Assembly (NCBI RefSeq): GCF_014042345.1
Contig: NZ_JACEZT010000003.1
Location: 124,001 to 188,000 of the forward strand
Direction: 5' to 3'
Length of the DNA stretch: 64,000 bases
Source: Rugamonas brunnea
GTDB taxonomy: Bacteria > Pseudomonadota > Gammaproteobacteria > Burkholderiales > Burkholderiaceae_D
Both the position numbers and the translations under genes were made by a program. Numbering within the stretch: position 1 is the stretch's first letter; each line of letters starts with the position of its first letter. Under the pieces are notes generated by a model that was given only the letters and a program-made list of their open reading frames with translations, was not told where the DNA came from and searched no databases. Below, in pieces: positions 42,086 to 53,410 of the stretch.

Positions 42086-42259
42086 ATGAGCAAATACGTC
42101 ATCTACGCCCTGGTCGTCACCATGTTCACCTCGTGTTCGACATGGGTACGCAGCTTTAGCGGCAGCAACTACGGCGGCGGCGGCAGCAGCTGGAGCTCGC
42201 ACACGGGCGGCGGCGGCGGCAGCTTCGGCGGCGGCTCCGGCGGAGGTGGCCACAAATGA
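42086..42259 (+). CDS. Small Gly-rich membrane/lipoprotein-like protein
   Basis: Protein of 57 aa. A hydrophobic N-terminus (MSKYVIYALVVTMFTSCSTW) with a possible lipidation cysteine is followed by a Gly/Ser-rich tail (NYGGGGSSW, GGGGGSFGGGSGGGGHK). The tail resembles those of TPM-domain membrane proteins. It starts 17 bp after DUF4178, and its stop overlaps the speD start by four bases (ATGA). That tight coupling argues that it is translated, even though it is very short. Function unknown. Confidence 0.6.
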   Translation: MSKYVIYALVVTMFTSCSTWVRSFSGSNYGGGGSSWSSHTGGGGGSFGGGSGGGGHK

Positions 42260-42657
42260 ACGTGCAAGCCCGGGAGCAGCCGCCCCGGTCCACGCCGGCG
42301 CCGCATCAGGCGGCCGGCGTCCACCTGCTGGCCGACCTGGGCGGCATCGCGGCGGACCGGCTCAGCGCCTGCGGGCGCATCGAACACTTGCTGCGCGCGG
42401 CGGCGGACGCGGCCGGCGCGCGCGTGCTGCACAGCCATTTCCATGGTTTTGGCGAGGGGCTGGGTGTGACGGGGGTGGTGCTGCTGGCCGAGTCGCACAT
42501 CTCCATCCACACCTGGCCGGAGGCGGGATTTGCCGCCGTCGACATCTTCATGTGCGGCCAGGCGCAGCCGGAGTTAGCGCTCGCTATCATCGCAGAGGCC
42601 TTGCAGCCTCAATCACGCACGCTCAACACCATACGCCGCGCGGTGCCGGCAGCGTAA
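42256..42657 (+). CDS. speD: S-adenosylmethionine decarboxylase proenzyme
   Basis: Class 1B AdoMet decarboxylase of 133 aa that makes decarboxylated AdoMet, the aminopropyl donor for spermidine-type synthesis. Self-cleavage occurs in VVLLAESHISIHTWPE: Ser80 becomes the pyruvoyl group, with His85 and Cys100 (IFMCGQ) at the spacing of the catalytic residues Ser63/His68/Cys83 of the Thermotoga enzyme. The N-terminus is about 17 residues longer than in short homologues. It ends the rightward unit and is the biochemical partner of the membrane SpeE-like protein on the other strand. Confidence 0.93.
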   Translation: MNVQAREQPPRSTPAPHQAAGVHLLADLGGIAADRLSACGRIEHLLRAAADAAGARVLHSHFHGFGEGLGVTGVVLLAESHISIHTWPEAGFAAVDIFMCGQAQPELALAIIAEALQPQSRTLNTIRRAVPAA

Positions 42658-42678
42658 GCGCAGCGCCGCACCCTGCAC

Positions 42679-43311
42679 TCAGGCGGGCAGATTCTGGGCC
42701 GCCACCAGTTCCGCATCCTTGGCGTTGGCGGCGATATAGGCCGGGCGCGCTTGAATCCGCTCGATATAAGCCGCAATGGCGGGCGTCTTGGGGATCAGCC
42801 CGAACGCCGTGATCCAGGTCAGCGCCGTGCCCCACAGCACGTCGGCCGCCGTGAACCTGTCGCCCAGCAGGTAAGGTCCTGTTTCCAACTGATCCGTGAG
42901 GGTTTTCAGCATGGTGTCCCAGTCGCCCCAAGGGCACATGGACGGCGGTGCCGGCGGATGCTTCAAGGCCCGGTCGCACAGGGCCGGTTCGAAGCTGGAG
43001 CCATAGAACGCGATCCATCGCAGATACGGCCCCCGCAACGGATCGCCGATGGCCGGCGCCAGCCCCGCTTCCGGATACAGGTCGGCAAGGTAGAGGTAGA
43101 CGGCCACCTGCTCCGTCACCAGCGCGCCATCGTGCAGCACGGCCGGCACCTTGCCCATGGGATTGACCGCCAGGTATTCCGGCTGGCGCTGCTCGCCCGC
43201 CTTCATGTTCAGCACGTGGAGCGTGTAATCGGCCTGCAGTTCATGCACCAGCACCAGGGTACCGGTCGAACGCGACTGGGGAGCGTGAAACAGGGTGAAA
43301 TGGCGTGACAT
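42679..43311 (-). CDS. Glutathione S-transferase family protein
   Basis: Soluble protein of 210 aa. The N-terminal thioredoxin-like domain starts FTLFHAPQSRSTGTLVLVHEL, with a Ser in the glutathione-activating region, and has GKVPAVLHDGALVTEQVAVYLYLADLYPEAGLAP with the cis-Pro and the SNAIL/TRAIL-like glutamate-gln position. The C-terminal helical domain includes LETGPYLLGDRFTAADVLWGTAL. It conjugates or reduces substrates with glutathione; the substrate is not known. It converges on speD. GGAG is present eight bases before the ATG. Confidence 0.88.
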   Translation of the reverse strand: MSRHFTLFHAPQSRSTGTLVLVHELQADYTLHVLNMKAGEQRQPEYLAVNPMGKVPAVLHDGALVTEQVAVYLYLADLYPEAGLAPAIGDPLRGPYLRWIAFYGSSFEPALCDRALKHPPAPPSMCPWGDWDTMLKTLTDQLETGPYLLGDRFTAADVLWGTALTWITAFGLIPKTPAIAAYIERIQARPAYIAANAKDAELVAAQNLPA

Positions 43312-43393
43312 GGTGAGCTCCGTATCGGGGAGGATGAGAAGCTTATAATATCAGCAACGTTGGGCGGAAAACCCGGCGCACGGCAGTCTGCGC

Positions 43394-43448
43394 AAAAGAA
43401 AAGGGGGAACGTCACACCATCGATTGCGTGATGGTGTCGCGTTCCCCC
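43394..43448 (-). terminator. Intrinsic terminator of the lipoprotein gene
   Basis: On the minus strand a long hairpin (outer stem 43403-43411 with 43440-43448, inner stem 43414-43421 with 43430-43437, two-base internal mismatch) is followed by a T-rich run (complement of 43394-43402). It begins 18 bases after the lipoprotein stop. Confidence 0.75.
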
Positions 43449-43466
43449 GCTTGCTGACTAAACGAC

Positions 43467-43922
43467 TTAGTTGGTTTTGACCGGAACATCCGCCGCCGAA
43501 ACAGGTGCCAGCGGGGCGTTCTTCGGGATACCGGCGCTGTCGACCTGGCGCAGCACCACGGTGATGTTAGCTGGATAGTCGAAGCCGGCACCGGTGTTGC
43601 GGTCGACGATGTAGCCGATGCCGCCACCCAGCAGGATATTGCCCCAGACAGCGCCGTTCGACTTCGAGACGGCCGTGGCAGTGCCCGCGTAGCGGTCCTT
43701 CTTGCAGTCGATGGCCAGGTCGCCCGTGCTCTTGTGGACAGTGACGGTGGCAGGCGAAGTCAGGAACCAGGTGCCCGTATCGTTGCTCAAGGTGCAGCCC
43801 AGACCGGCGACTTCCTGGTTCTCGAAGATGGTCTTGATGGCCACCGGCTGCAGTTTTTCGCCGGCGACCGAGGCGCATCCGGTCACGGCCAGTACGCCGA
43901 TCAATCCAATAAGGTGTTTCAT
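43467..43922 (-). CDS. Putative lipoprotein
   Basis: Protein of 151 aa with a lipoprotein signal (MKHLIGLIGVLAVTGCAS; the Cys at residue 17 is the lipidation site). The mature part is beta-rich (TLSNDTGTWFLTSPATVTVHKS, DLAIDCKKDRYAGTATAVSKSNGAVWGNILLGGGIGYIVDRNTGAGFDYP), a pattern seen in small outer-membrane lipoproteins of unknown role. The ATG at 43922 is preferred to the longer frame. It stands alone with its own terminator, and a 10-bp inverted repeat lies upstream in its control region. Confidence 0.75.
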   Translation of the reverse strand: MKHLIGLIGVLAVTGCASVAGEKLQPVAIKTIFENQEVAGLGCTLSNDTGTWFLTSPATVTVHKSTGDLAIDCKKDRYAGTATAVSKSNGAVWGNILLGGGIGYIVDRNTGAGFDYPANITVVLRQVDSAGIPKNAPLAPVSAADVPVKTN

Positions 43923-43939
43923 ATTTTTCCCTGTGATGT

Positions 43940-44005
43940 GGTTAGTTTTTGTGTTTTGGACAAGCGCTAGCACAATAGCTTATCCGGGATGATTGAAAAC
44001 TAACC
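43940..44005. repeat. 10-bp inverted repeat flanking the lipoprotein promoter region
   Basis: GGTTAGTTTT (43940-43949) and AAAACTAACC (43996-44005) are exact reverse complements 46 bases apart, between the lipoprotein gene and atpC. A TTTTCA-N16-TATTGT promoter-like pair lies within the interval on the minus strand. It may be a looping operator. Confidence 0.4.
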
Positions 44006-44083
44006 AATATTCACTTTGCGGAAATATTATTTTTCTGTAGACAACACTGCGGCCGGGGCCTCGGGCGCTGGCGGCGCTGGACG

Positions 44084-44108
44084 AAAAAAAAGGCAGCCGA
44101 AGCTGCCT
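44084..44108 (-). terminator. Intrinsic terminator of the atp operon
   Basis: Minus strand: stem AGGCAGC/GCTGCCT (44091-44097 with 44102-44108), tetraloop TTCG, then a run of seven T (complement of 44084-44090). It lies 25 bases past the atpC stop. Confidence 0.88.
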
Positions 44109-44132
44109 TTCTTGTGTGCCGCATGACGATGC

Positions 44133-44555
44133 TTAGTGCTTCGCGCGCAGCTTGGCGATGGCGGCCAGCTGGCCGATCGCGCTTGCCAGTTCGGCTTGCG
44201 CCTTGGCGTAGTCGATGGCGCCGGTGTTGTTGGCCAGTGCTTCCTCGGCCAGCTTCTTGGCGGCCGTCGCTTTCGCTTCGTCCAGATCGTGACCACGGAT
44301 CGCGGTGTCGGCCAGCACCGTCACGGCGTTCGGCTGCACTTCCAGCAGGCCGCCAGCGACGAAGACAAATTCTTCCTCAGCTTGACCTGGTACCTGGATG
44401 CGCACCGCGCCCGGACGGATGCGGGTGATCAGCGGCGTGTGCTTGGGGTAGATACCCAGCTCGCCCTGTTCGCCCGGCAACGCGACGAATTCGGCTTCAC
44501 CGGAGAAGATCTGCTCTTCGGCGGAAACCACGTCAACGTGAATAGTGTTTGCCAT
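44133..44555 (-). CDS. atpC: ATP synthase F1 epsilon subunit
   Basis: Central-stalk subunit of 140 aa that links the gamma shaft to the c-ring and inhibits ATP hydrolysis. The N-terminal beta-sandwich ([53 protein letters not shown]) and the C-terminal two-helix region ([18 protein letters not shown]) are both present at normal length. It is last in the atpIBEFHAGDC operon, 61 bp after atpD, and is followed by the operon terminator. Confidence 0.97.
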   Translation of the reverse strand: MANTIHVDVVSAEEQIFSGEAEFVALPGEQGELGIYPKHTPLITRIRPGAVRIQVPGQAEEEFVFVAGGLLEVQPNAVTVLADTAIRGHDLDEAKATAAKKLAEEALANNTGAIDYAKAQAELASAIGQLAAIAKLRAKH

Positions 44556-44616
44556 GTGTGTCCTGTCGGGTTGAAGCGGCGCCGCCCGGGGGGCGGCGCC
44601 GCGCCAGACTCAATGA

Positions 44617-46925
<2,309 letters not shown>

Positions 46926-46986
46926 GAGTCCTTACTCCTTCTGCGCTGGGGGCGGCCCGCCGCCGTAACGGGGGGCCGCCGTATGC

Positions 46987-48528
46987 TTAAAATGCGCCGG
47001 ATTTCTTGAAATCAGCAATGGCGGCCGACAGCGCAGCTTCGCCGTCCTTGTCCAGTTGCTTGGTTTCTTCGATCTTGGCCAGCAGCGCAGCTTGCTTGGT
47101 CTTCAGGTACGAATGCAGACCGGCTTCGAATGGCAGCACTTTCTTGACTGGGACGTCGTCCAGGTAGCCCTTGTTCACGGCGAACAGCGAGGCGCCCATC
47201 AGCGAAATCGACAGCGGCGAGTATTGCGCCTGCTTCAGCAGTTCGGTCACGCGGGCACCGCGGTCCAGCTGCTTACGGGTCGATTCGTCCAGGTCGGAAG
47301 CGAACTGCGCGAACGCAGCCAGCTCACGGTACTGCGCCAAGTCGGTACGGATACCGCCGGACAGGTTTTTGATGACCTTGGTCTGGGCGGCGCCACCGAC
47401 GCGCGACACGGAAATACCGGCGTTAATCGCAGGACGGATACCGGCGTTGAACAGCGAGGTTTCCAGGAAGATCTGACCGTCGGTAATCGAAATCACGTTG
47501 GTCGGCACGAATGCGGACACGTCGCCAGCCTGGGTTTCGATGATCGGCAGTGCCGTCAGCGAACCGGTCTTGCCCTTGACGGCGCCACCGGTGAAGGCTT
47601 CCACGTAGTCGGCGTTCACGCGGGCTGCGCGTTCCAGCAGACGGCTGTGCAGGTAGAACACGTCGCCTGGGTACGCTTCGCGGCCTGGTGGGCGGCGCAG
47701 CAGCAGCGAGATCTGACGGTAGGCCACAGCTTGCTTGGACAGGTCATCGTAGACGATCAGCGCGTCTTCACCGCGGTCGCGGAAGTATTCGCCCATCGCG
47801 CAGCCCGAGTAGGCCGAGATGTACTGCATGGCAGCCGATTCGGCGGCCGAGGCGGCCACAACGATCGTGTACTCCATCGCGCCGTGCTGTTCCAGCGAAC
47901 GCACGATGTTCTTGATGGTCGATGCCTTCTGGCCGATGGCGACGTAGATACACGTCATGCCCTGGCCCTTCTGGTTGATGATGGCGTCGACGGCAACGGC
48001 CGACTTACCGGTCTGGCGGTCGCCAATGATCAGCTCACGCTGGCCGCGGCCGATAGGCACCATGGCGTCGATCGACTTCAGGCCGGTCTGCATTGGCTGC
48101 GACACGGATTCACGGGCGATCACGCCCGGAGCGATCTTCTCGATTGGCGAGGTCAGCTTGGCGTCCACGGCGCCTTTGCCGTCGATTGGCTGGCCCAGCG
48201 CGTTGACCACACGGCCGCGCAGTTCAGGACCGACCGGCACTTCCAGAATGCGGCCGGTGCACTTGACCGTGTCGCCTTCCGAGATGTGCTCGTAAGCACC
48301 CAGAATCACGGCGCCGACGGAGTCGCGCTCCAGGTTCATTGCCAGACCGAAGGTGTTGCCAGGGAATTCCAGCATCTCGCCTTGCATCACTTCGGACAGG
48401 CCGTGGATGCGGCAGATACCGTCGGCAACGGAAATAACCGTGCCTTGGTTGCGCACTTCAGCGCCGCCGTCAAGGCCTTGGATCCGGCTCTTGATCAACT
48501 CGCTGATTTCAGATGGGTTGAGTTGCAT
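46987..48528 (-). CDS. atpA: ATP synthase F1 alpha subunit
   Basis: Non-catalytic nucleotide-binding subunit of 513 aa. Walker [14 protein letters not shown], the conserved Arg-finger region ([10 protein letters not shown]), and the N-terminal [20 protein letters not shown] that contacts delta are present. Length equals that of the E. coli protein. It follows atpH by 67 bp in the minus-strand operon. Confidence 0.98.
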   Translation of the reverse strand: MQLNPSEISELIKSRIQGLDGGAEVRNQGTVISVADGICRIHGLSEVMQGEMLEFPGNTFGLAMNLERDSVGAVILGAYEHISEGDTVKCTGRILEVPVGPELRGRVVNALGQPIDGKGAVDAKLTSPIEKIAPGVIARESVSQPMQTGLKSIDAMVPIGRGQRELIIGDRQTGKSAVAVDAIINQKGQGMTCIYVAIGQKASTIKNIVRSLEQHGAMEYTIVVAASAAESAAMQYISAYSGCAMGEYFRDRGEDALIVYDDLSKQAVAYRQISLLLRRPPGREAYPGDVFYLHSRLLERAARVNADYVEAFTGGAVKGKTGSLTALPIIETQAGDVSAFVPTNVISITDGQIFLETSLFNAGIRPAINAGISVSRVGGAAQTKVIKNLSGGIRTDLAQYRELAAFAQFASDLDESTRKQLDRGARVTELLKQAQYSPLSISLMGASLFAVNKGYLDDVPVKKVLPFEAGLHSYLKTKQAALLAKIEETKQLDKDGEAALSAAIADFKKSGAF

Positions 48529-48595
48529 ACTAACTCCTAAAAGTGTTTCTCTCAGCTTGCGCGAGGGGAAGAATCTGTTCTAAGCAGGCGGTCCC

Positions 48596-49141
48596 TTAGG
48601 CCACCAGCGCAGCACGCATTTGCTGCAGCTTGGCGCGGACCGAAGTGTCGAGCACTTCATCGCCCACCACCACGCGCACGCCACCGATCAGCGATGGATC
48701 AACCGTGACGGCTGGATTGAGCTTGCGGCTGAATTTCTTCTCCAGCGTCGCGACCAGCTCGGCCACTTGTGCCGCGCTCAGCTCGAAGGCGCTGGAGATG
48801 GCTGCATCCGCCGCACCTTCCACGCTGTTTTTCAACAGCTGGAATTGCGCGCCGATTTCCGGCAGCAGACTGATGCGGCCGTTTTCGACCAGCATCGCCA
48901 GGAAGTTCTTGGCTTCCGTATTCAGCGGCGACTTCACCAGGGTGGTGATAGTGGCGATCACATCGCTCTCCGACACTTTCGGATTGCGGGCGAACGCTTG
49001 TACCTCGGGGTGGGTACCGATCTGGGCCAGTTCGGACACCAGTTCGGACCACGCCGCGAGGCTGAACGATTCCTTACCTGCTTGGGCTACGCGGAACAGG
49101 GCTTCCGCGTAGGGACGGGCGACGGTTGCGTTTTCTGCCAT
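48596..49141 (-). CDS. atpH: ATP synthase F1 delta subunit
   Basis: Peripheral-stalk connector of 181 aa that fixes the b subunits to the top of F1. Seen: [18 protein letters not shown] at the N-terminus and the C-terminal [43 protein letters not shown] signature. Two bases separate its start from the atpF stop, so translation is coupled. Confidence 0.97.
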   Translation of the reverse strand: MAENATVARPYAEALFRVAQAGKESFSLAAWSELVSELAQIGTHPEVQAFARNPKVSESDVIATITTLVKSPLNTEAKNFLAMLVENGRISLLPEIGAQFQLLKNSVEGAADAAISSAFELSAAQVAELVATLEKKFSRKLNPAVTVDPSLIGGVRVVVGDEVLDTSVRAKLQQMRAALVA

Positions 49142-49143
49142 GA

Positions 49144-49614
49144 TTACAGCTCGACAGCCAAGCGCGACAGCAGGTCGGCGTGGGCCGCTGCCGAAACTTC
49201 GCGCTTCAGGATTTGCTCGGCGCCCTTGACAGCCAGGTCAGCCACCTGAGCGCGCAGTGCTTCGCGAGCCTTGGCCACTTGCTGATCGGCGTCTGCCTTG
49301 GCTTGCGCAATGATGCGGTCCGCTTCGGCTTGTGCGTTCGCTTTGATTTCTTCCGCGACCAGTTGGGCACGCTTTTCAGCGTCCGCAACGCGTTGCGAAG
49401 CTTCTTCGCGTGCACCGGCCAGTGCTTCGGCCGCACGCTTCTCAGCCACGACCATGGCTTGCTGGCCTTGGTCAGCGGCGGCCAGACCGTCGGCGATACG
49501 CTTGGCACGCTCATCCAGCGCCGTGTTCAGCGCTGGAAATACGAACTTCATCGAAACCCAGACCAACACCGCGAAGGTGATCATCTGGCCGATGAGCGAC
49601 ATATTGATGTCCAT
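49144..49614 (-). CDS. atpF: ATP synthase Fo b subunit
   Basis: Peripheral-stalk subunit of 156 aa. A single N-terminal membrane helix ([25 protein letters not shown]) is followed by a long charged helix rich in Ala, Glu, Lys and Arg that dimerises as a right-handed coiled coil. It holds the stator against rotation. It lies 43 bp after atpE. Confidence 0.97.
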   Translation of the reverse strand: MDINMSLIGQMITFAVLVWVSMKFVFPALNTALDERAKRIADGLAAADQGQQAMVVAEKRAAEALAGAREEASQRVADAEKRAQLVAEEIKANAQAEADRIIAQAKADADQQVAKAREALRAQVADLAVKGAEQILKREVSAAAHADLLSRLAVEL

Positions 49615-49657
49615 ACCTTTGCTCCTAACTAAAAGTTTCTCCTAGGGTTGGAGCAGA

Positions 49658-49939
<282 letters not shown>

Positions 49940-50003
49940 TTATTTCTCCTAAGATTTTAAAAAAGACTACAGATACCAAAAAAATGAAAAAACGATTTGT
50001 TGC

Positions 50004-50831
<828 letters not shown>

Positions 50832-51200
50832 TTAAACTGCGAGCAGTGAAAACCAGTAAGCCAGGGTTGCCACCGCGAAACCTAAGATCAGCCATAACCA
50901 AGAGGCCGACTGAAACAGCGCCAGTGCCAGTACGAACAGCACTACCGTGATAAAAATCTTTACGACTTCGGCGCGGATATGCATCCGAAAAGCTCGGTTG
51001 GCGTCATTTGAGCCGCCCGCGACGATCATCGCGTACATCAGACTCCCGATGACTGCGATTCCTCCGCCGTATGCGGCCGACCAACCTTTCAACGCGCCAC
51101 TCATGGTTCCCACGAGCAACGCAAACCCAGTGGCGATAACCAGCTGGAGGGCGACAACTCGGTACACGGGTCGCGAAATACTTTGTTTTGTATCACTCAC
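50832..51200 (-). CDS. atpI: ATP synthase subunit I (AtpI)
   Basis: Small membrane protein of 122 aa with four hydrophobic segments (YRVVALQLVIATGFALLVGTMSG, YGGGIAVIGSLMYAMIVAGGSN, IFITVVLFVLALALF, WLWLILGFAVATLAYWFSLLAV). AtpI assists c-ring assembly and magnesium supply to the synthase, and is not part of the finished enzyme. It is the first gene of the operon, and a strong sigma-70-like promoter lies about 40 bp upstream. Confidence 0.93.
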   Translation of the reverse strand: MSDTKQSISRPVYRVVALQLVIATGFALLVGTMSGALKGWSAAYGGGIAVIGSLMYAMIVAGGSNDANRAFRMHIRAEVVKIFITVVLFVLALALFQSASWLWLILGFAVATLAYWFSLLAV

Positions 51201-51241
51201 GAGCCGGTTTCCTAGAGATGCCGATATACCAAAGACACGGG

Positions 51242-51271
51242 ATTATAAGTGTCTTTACGTACTAGCGTCAA
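51242..51271 (-). promoter_or_regulatory. Sigma-70-like promoter of the atp operon
   Basis: On the minus strand TTGACG (51271-51266) and a perfect TATAAT (51247-51242) are separated by 18 bases. The transcript would start near 51235 and leave a leader of about 35 bases before the atpI ATG. Confidence 0.75.
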
Positions 51272-51500
51272 ACATTGCTGCACCGCAGCAGAGCATTTGC
51301 GGCTTGAAAGCGACGCTTTTAGAACCATATAACTAATATTTGCACCTTTTTGGGGCGCTTGATCCGAGGCAGTATTTTATGGGTTTTTGCTTATGTGAAA
51401 CTGACAGCGGGACCGGTTTGCAACGGATTCTGTGGAAAAGATGGTTACAGTAGGATTTAGCCAACAGTCACAGCCGGGGCCGTCCGGCCGCGCCCGGAAT

Positions 51501-51509
51501 TTATCCACA
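51501..51509 (+). promoter_or_regulatory. Perfect DnaA box (TTATCCACA)
   Basis: The nonamer matches the strongest DnaA-box sequence exactly. A second, degenerate box (TTTTCCACA, minus strand) lies at 51431-51439. Both are in the atpI-parB gap. Confidence 0.55.
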
Positions 51510-51538
51510 TGGCAATTCCCGTTGCGGACGGAAGTTGC

Positions 51539-51567
51539 AAAAAGAAAAGGCGCCACGCGGGCGCCTT
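51539..51567 (-). terminator. Intrinsic terminator of parB
   Basis: Minus strand: perfect 8-bp stem AAGGCGCC/GGCGCCTT (51547-51554 with 51560-51567), five-base loop, then a T-rich run (complement of 51539-51546). It begins 22 bases after the parB stop. Confidence 0.85.
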
Positions 51568-51589
51568 GCATTTTTGCAACAGTTGGTGC

Positions 51590-52477
51590 TCAGGCGCGCA
51601 AGCGGGCCAGCACCCCGTCCAGGATGTCGAGGTCGGCGAAGTCGATGATCATTTGACCACGGCCTTTGGCGCCCATCTTGAACACGACCGGCGTGGCCAG
51701 CGTGTCCGACAGTTCCTCTTCCAGCCGCAGGATGTCGCCCGACTTTTCCTTCTGGGCTTTTTCGGCCGGCTGGGCTTTTTGCTCCTCCAGCGTCTTGTTG
51801 ACCAGCTTTTCCGTTTCCCGCACGGAAAGACGCTTGGCCACCACCAAGTTGGCCAGCGTGATCTGGGTGGCCGCGTCCACGGCCAGCAGCGCGCGCGCGT
51901 GGCCCATGTCGATGTCGCCGGCCATCAGCATGGTCTGCACCGGCGTTGCCAGATTCATCAGGCGCAGCAGGTTGCTGACGGCGCTGCGCGACCGTCCCAC
52001 GGCCGTGGCCGCCTGTTCATGGGTGAAACTGAAATCCGTGATCAGGCGATGGATGCCCTGCGCTTCTTCCAGCGGATTCAAGTCTTCGCGCTGGATGTTC
52101 TCGATCAGCGCCATGGCGGCGGCCGCCTGATCGTCCACATCGCGCACCAACACCGGGAGTTGTTCCAGGCCCGCGATTTGTGCGGCGCGGAAGCGGCGTT
52201 CGCCGGCGATGATTTCGTACTTGGTCAGGCCGCTGGCCTTGTCCTTGCCGACCGGGCGCACCAGGATAGGCTGCATGATGCCCTGGGTCTTGATGGAAGC
52301 GGCCAGTTCCTGCAGACCGCCCTCGTCCATCCGGGTGCGGGGCTGGTATTTGCCCGCTTGCATTTGCGACACGGGCAATTCGGACGGCGTGCCCAGTGCC
52401 GGGTTGTTCAGGTCGCCATCGCCGCCGAGCAGCGCGTCCAGGCCGCGACCCAGGCCCTTGAGTTTTTTGGTTGCCAT
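51590..52477 (-). CDS. parB: Chromosome partitioning protein ParB
   Basis: CTP-dependent DNA clamp of 295 aa that loads at parS and spreads. Seen: N-terminal ParA-contact stretch KKLKGLGRGLDALLGGD, box I QPRTRMDEGGLQELAASIKTQGIMQPILVRP, the CTP-binding GERRFRAAQIAGL and ALIENIQREDLNPLEEAQG, the HTH FTHEQAATAVGRSRSAVSNLLRLMNL, and a C-terminal dimerisation region. ATG 52477 is chosen because it begins the conserved N-terminus. parA lies 14 bp upstream. Two perfect parS sites lie at 56085 and 56177. Confidence 0.96.
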   Translation of the reverse strand: MATKKLKGLGRGLDALLGGDGDLNNPALGTPSELPVSQMQAGKYQPRTRMDEGGLQELAASIKTQGIMQPILVRPVGKDKASGLTKYEIIAGERRFRAAQIAGLEQLPVLVRDVDDQAAAAMALIENIQREDLNPLEEAQGIHRLITDFSFTHEQAATAVGRSRSAVSNLLRLMNLATPVQTMLMAGDIDMGHARALLAVDAATQITLANLVVAKRLSVRETEKLVNKTLEEQKAQPAEKAQKEKSGDILRLEEELSDTLATPVVFKMGAKGRGQMIIDFADLDILDGVLARLRA

Positions 52478-52491
52478 GCTAAAAACTTCCC

Positions 52492-53262
52492 TTACATTTT
52501 CTTGATGCGTTCCACCATCTCGGCGCCGAACGCGATGTACGCCTGCGCACCCTTGGATGATGGATCGAAGGTGACGCCCGGCAAACCGTACGATGGCGCT
52601 TCGGCCAGGCGCACGTTGCGCGGGATGATGGTGTTGAAGACCTTGTCGCCGAAGTGCTGCTCCAGCTGGGCCGACACTTGCTGCGACAGCGTCATGCGCG
52701 GATCGAACATCACGCGCAGCAGGCCGATGATCTTCAGATCCTGGTTCAGGTTGGCGTGCACCTTCTTGATGGTGTTGACCAGATCCGACAGCCCTTCCAG
52801 CGCGTAGTACTCGCACTGCATGGGGATGATCACGCCGTGCGCCGCGCACAGGCCGTTCAGCGTCAGCATCGACAGCGCGGGCGGGCAGTCGATCAGGATG
52901 AACTCGTAGTCCTTGTCCACCAGCGCCAGCGCATCCTTCAGGCGGCGCTCGCGGTTATCGAGCTCCACCATCTCCACCTCGGCGCCGGCCAGCTCGCGGT
53001 TCGATGGCAGCACGTCGAAGCGCCCTGCTTCCGAACGCTGGCGCGCGGTAGCGACATCGGATGTGCCCAGCATCACCTCGTAGGTGGAGGCGGCCAGTCC
53101 CGCCTTGTTGATGCCGGCGCCCATGGTGGCATTGCCCTGCGGGTCCAGGTCCACCAGCAGCACGCGCTGGTCCAGCTTGGCCAGGCCGGCCGCCAGGTTG
53201 ACGCTGGTGGTGGTCTTGCCCACGCCGCCCTTTTGATTCGCTACGCAAAAAATTTTCGCCAT
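52492..53262 (-). CDS. parA: Chromosome partitioning ATPase ParA
   Basis: Deviant Walker A ATPase of 256 aa that forms a gradient on the nucleoid and moves ParB-parS complexes. N-terminal AKIFCVANQKGGVGKTTTSVNLAAGL contains the signature lysines; LLVDLDPQGNATMGAGI, FILIDCPPALSMLTLNGL and MFDPRMTLSQQV are also conserved. The ATG at 53262 is the family start; the frame is open a little further. It is downstream of rsmG and upstream of parB, the conserved order. Confidence 0.96.
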   Translation of the reverse strand: MAKIFCVANQKGGVGKTTTSVNLAAGLAKLDQRVLLVDLDPQGNATMGAGINKAGLAASTYEVMLGTSDVATARQRSEAGRFDVLPSNRELAGAEVEMVELDNRERRLKDALALVDKDYEFILIDCPPALSMLTLNGLCAAHGVIIPMQCEYYALEGLSDLVNTIKKVHANLNQDLKIIGLLRVMFDPRMTLSQQVSAQLEQHFGDKVFNTIIPRNVRLAEAPSYGLPGVTFDPSSKGAQAYIAFGAEMVERIKKM

Positions 53263-53335
53263 GTATATTCTTATCAGGAGTTGCCGTATCTGCGCGGCCA
53301 TCCTCATGGGATGTCCGGCGATACGATTAATATTA

Positions 53336-53410
53336 TTTATACTATTACTACGGTATAAACGATTTATACTGTTTATACTGAATAAACCATTTAAACCATA
53401 TAAATCGTTT
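53336..53410. repeat. AT-rich repeat block between rsmG and parA
   Basis: Three copies of TTTATACT (53336-53343, 53363-53370, 53372-53379), two of TAAACCAT, and a perfect 12-bp inverted repeat (AAACGATTTATA at 53357-53368 with TATAAATCGTTT at 53399-53410) fill this 75-bp stretch. The right arm overlaps the rsmG stop. It could be an rsmG transcript end, a parA control region or a protein-binding array. Confidence 0.55.

Larger units (their letters stand above)
51201..51589. other. atpI-parB intergenic region (389 bp)
   Basis: No gene was found here. It holds the atp promoter (51242-51271), a stretch rich in A+T at 51320-51400, two DnaA-box-like sequences (TTTTCCACA on the minus strand at 51431-51439 and TTATCCACA on the plus strand at 51501-51509) and the parB terminator at its right end. 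The rest shows no recognised signal. Confidence 0.7.
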
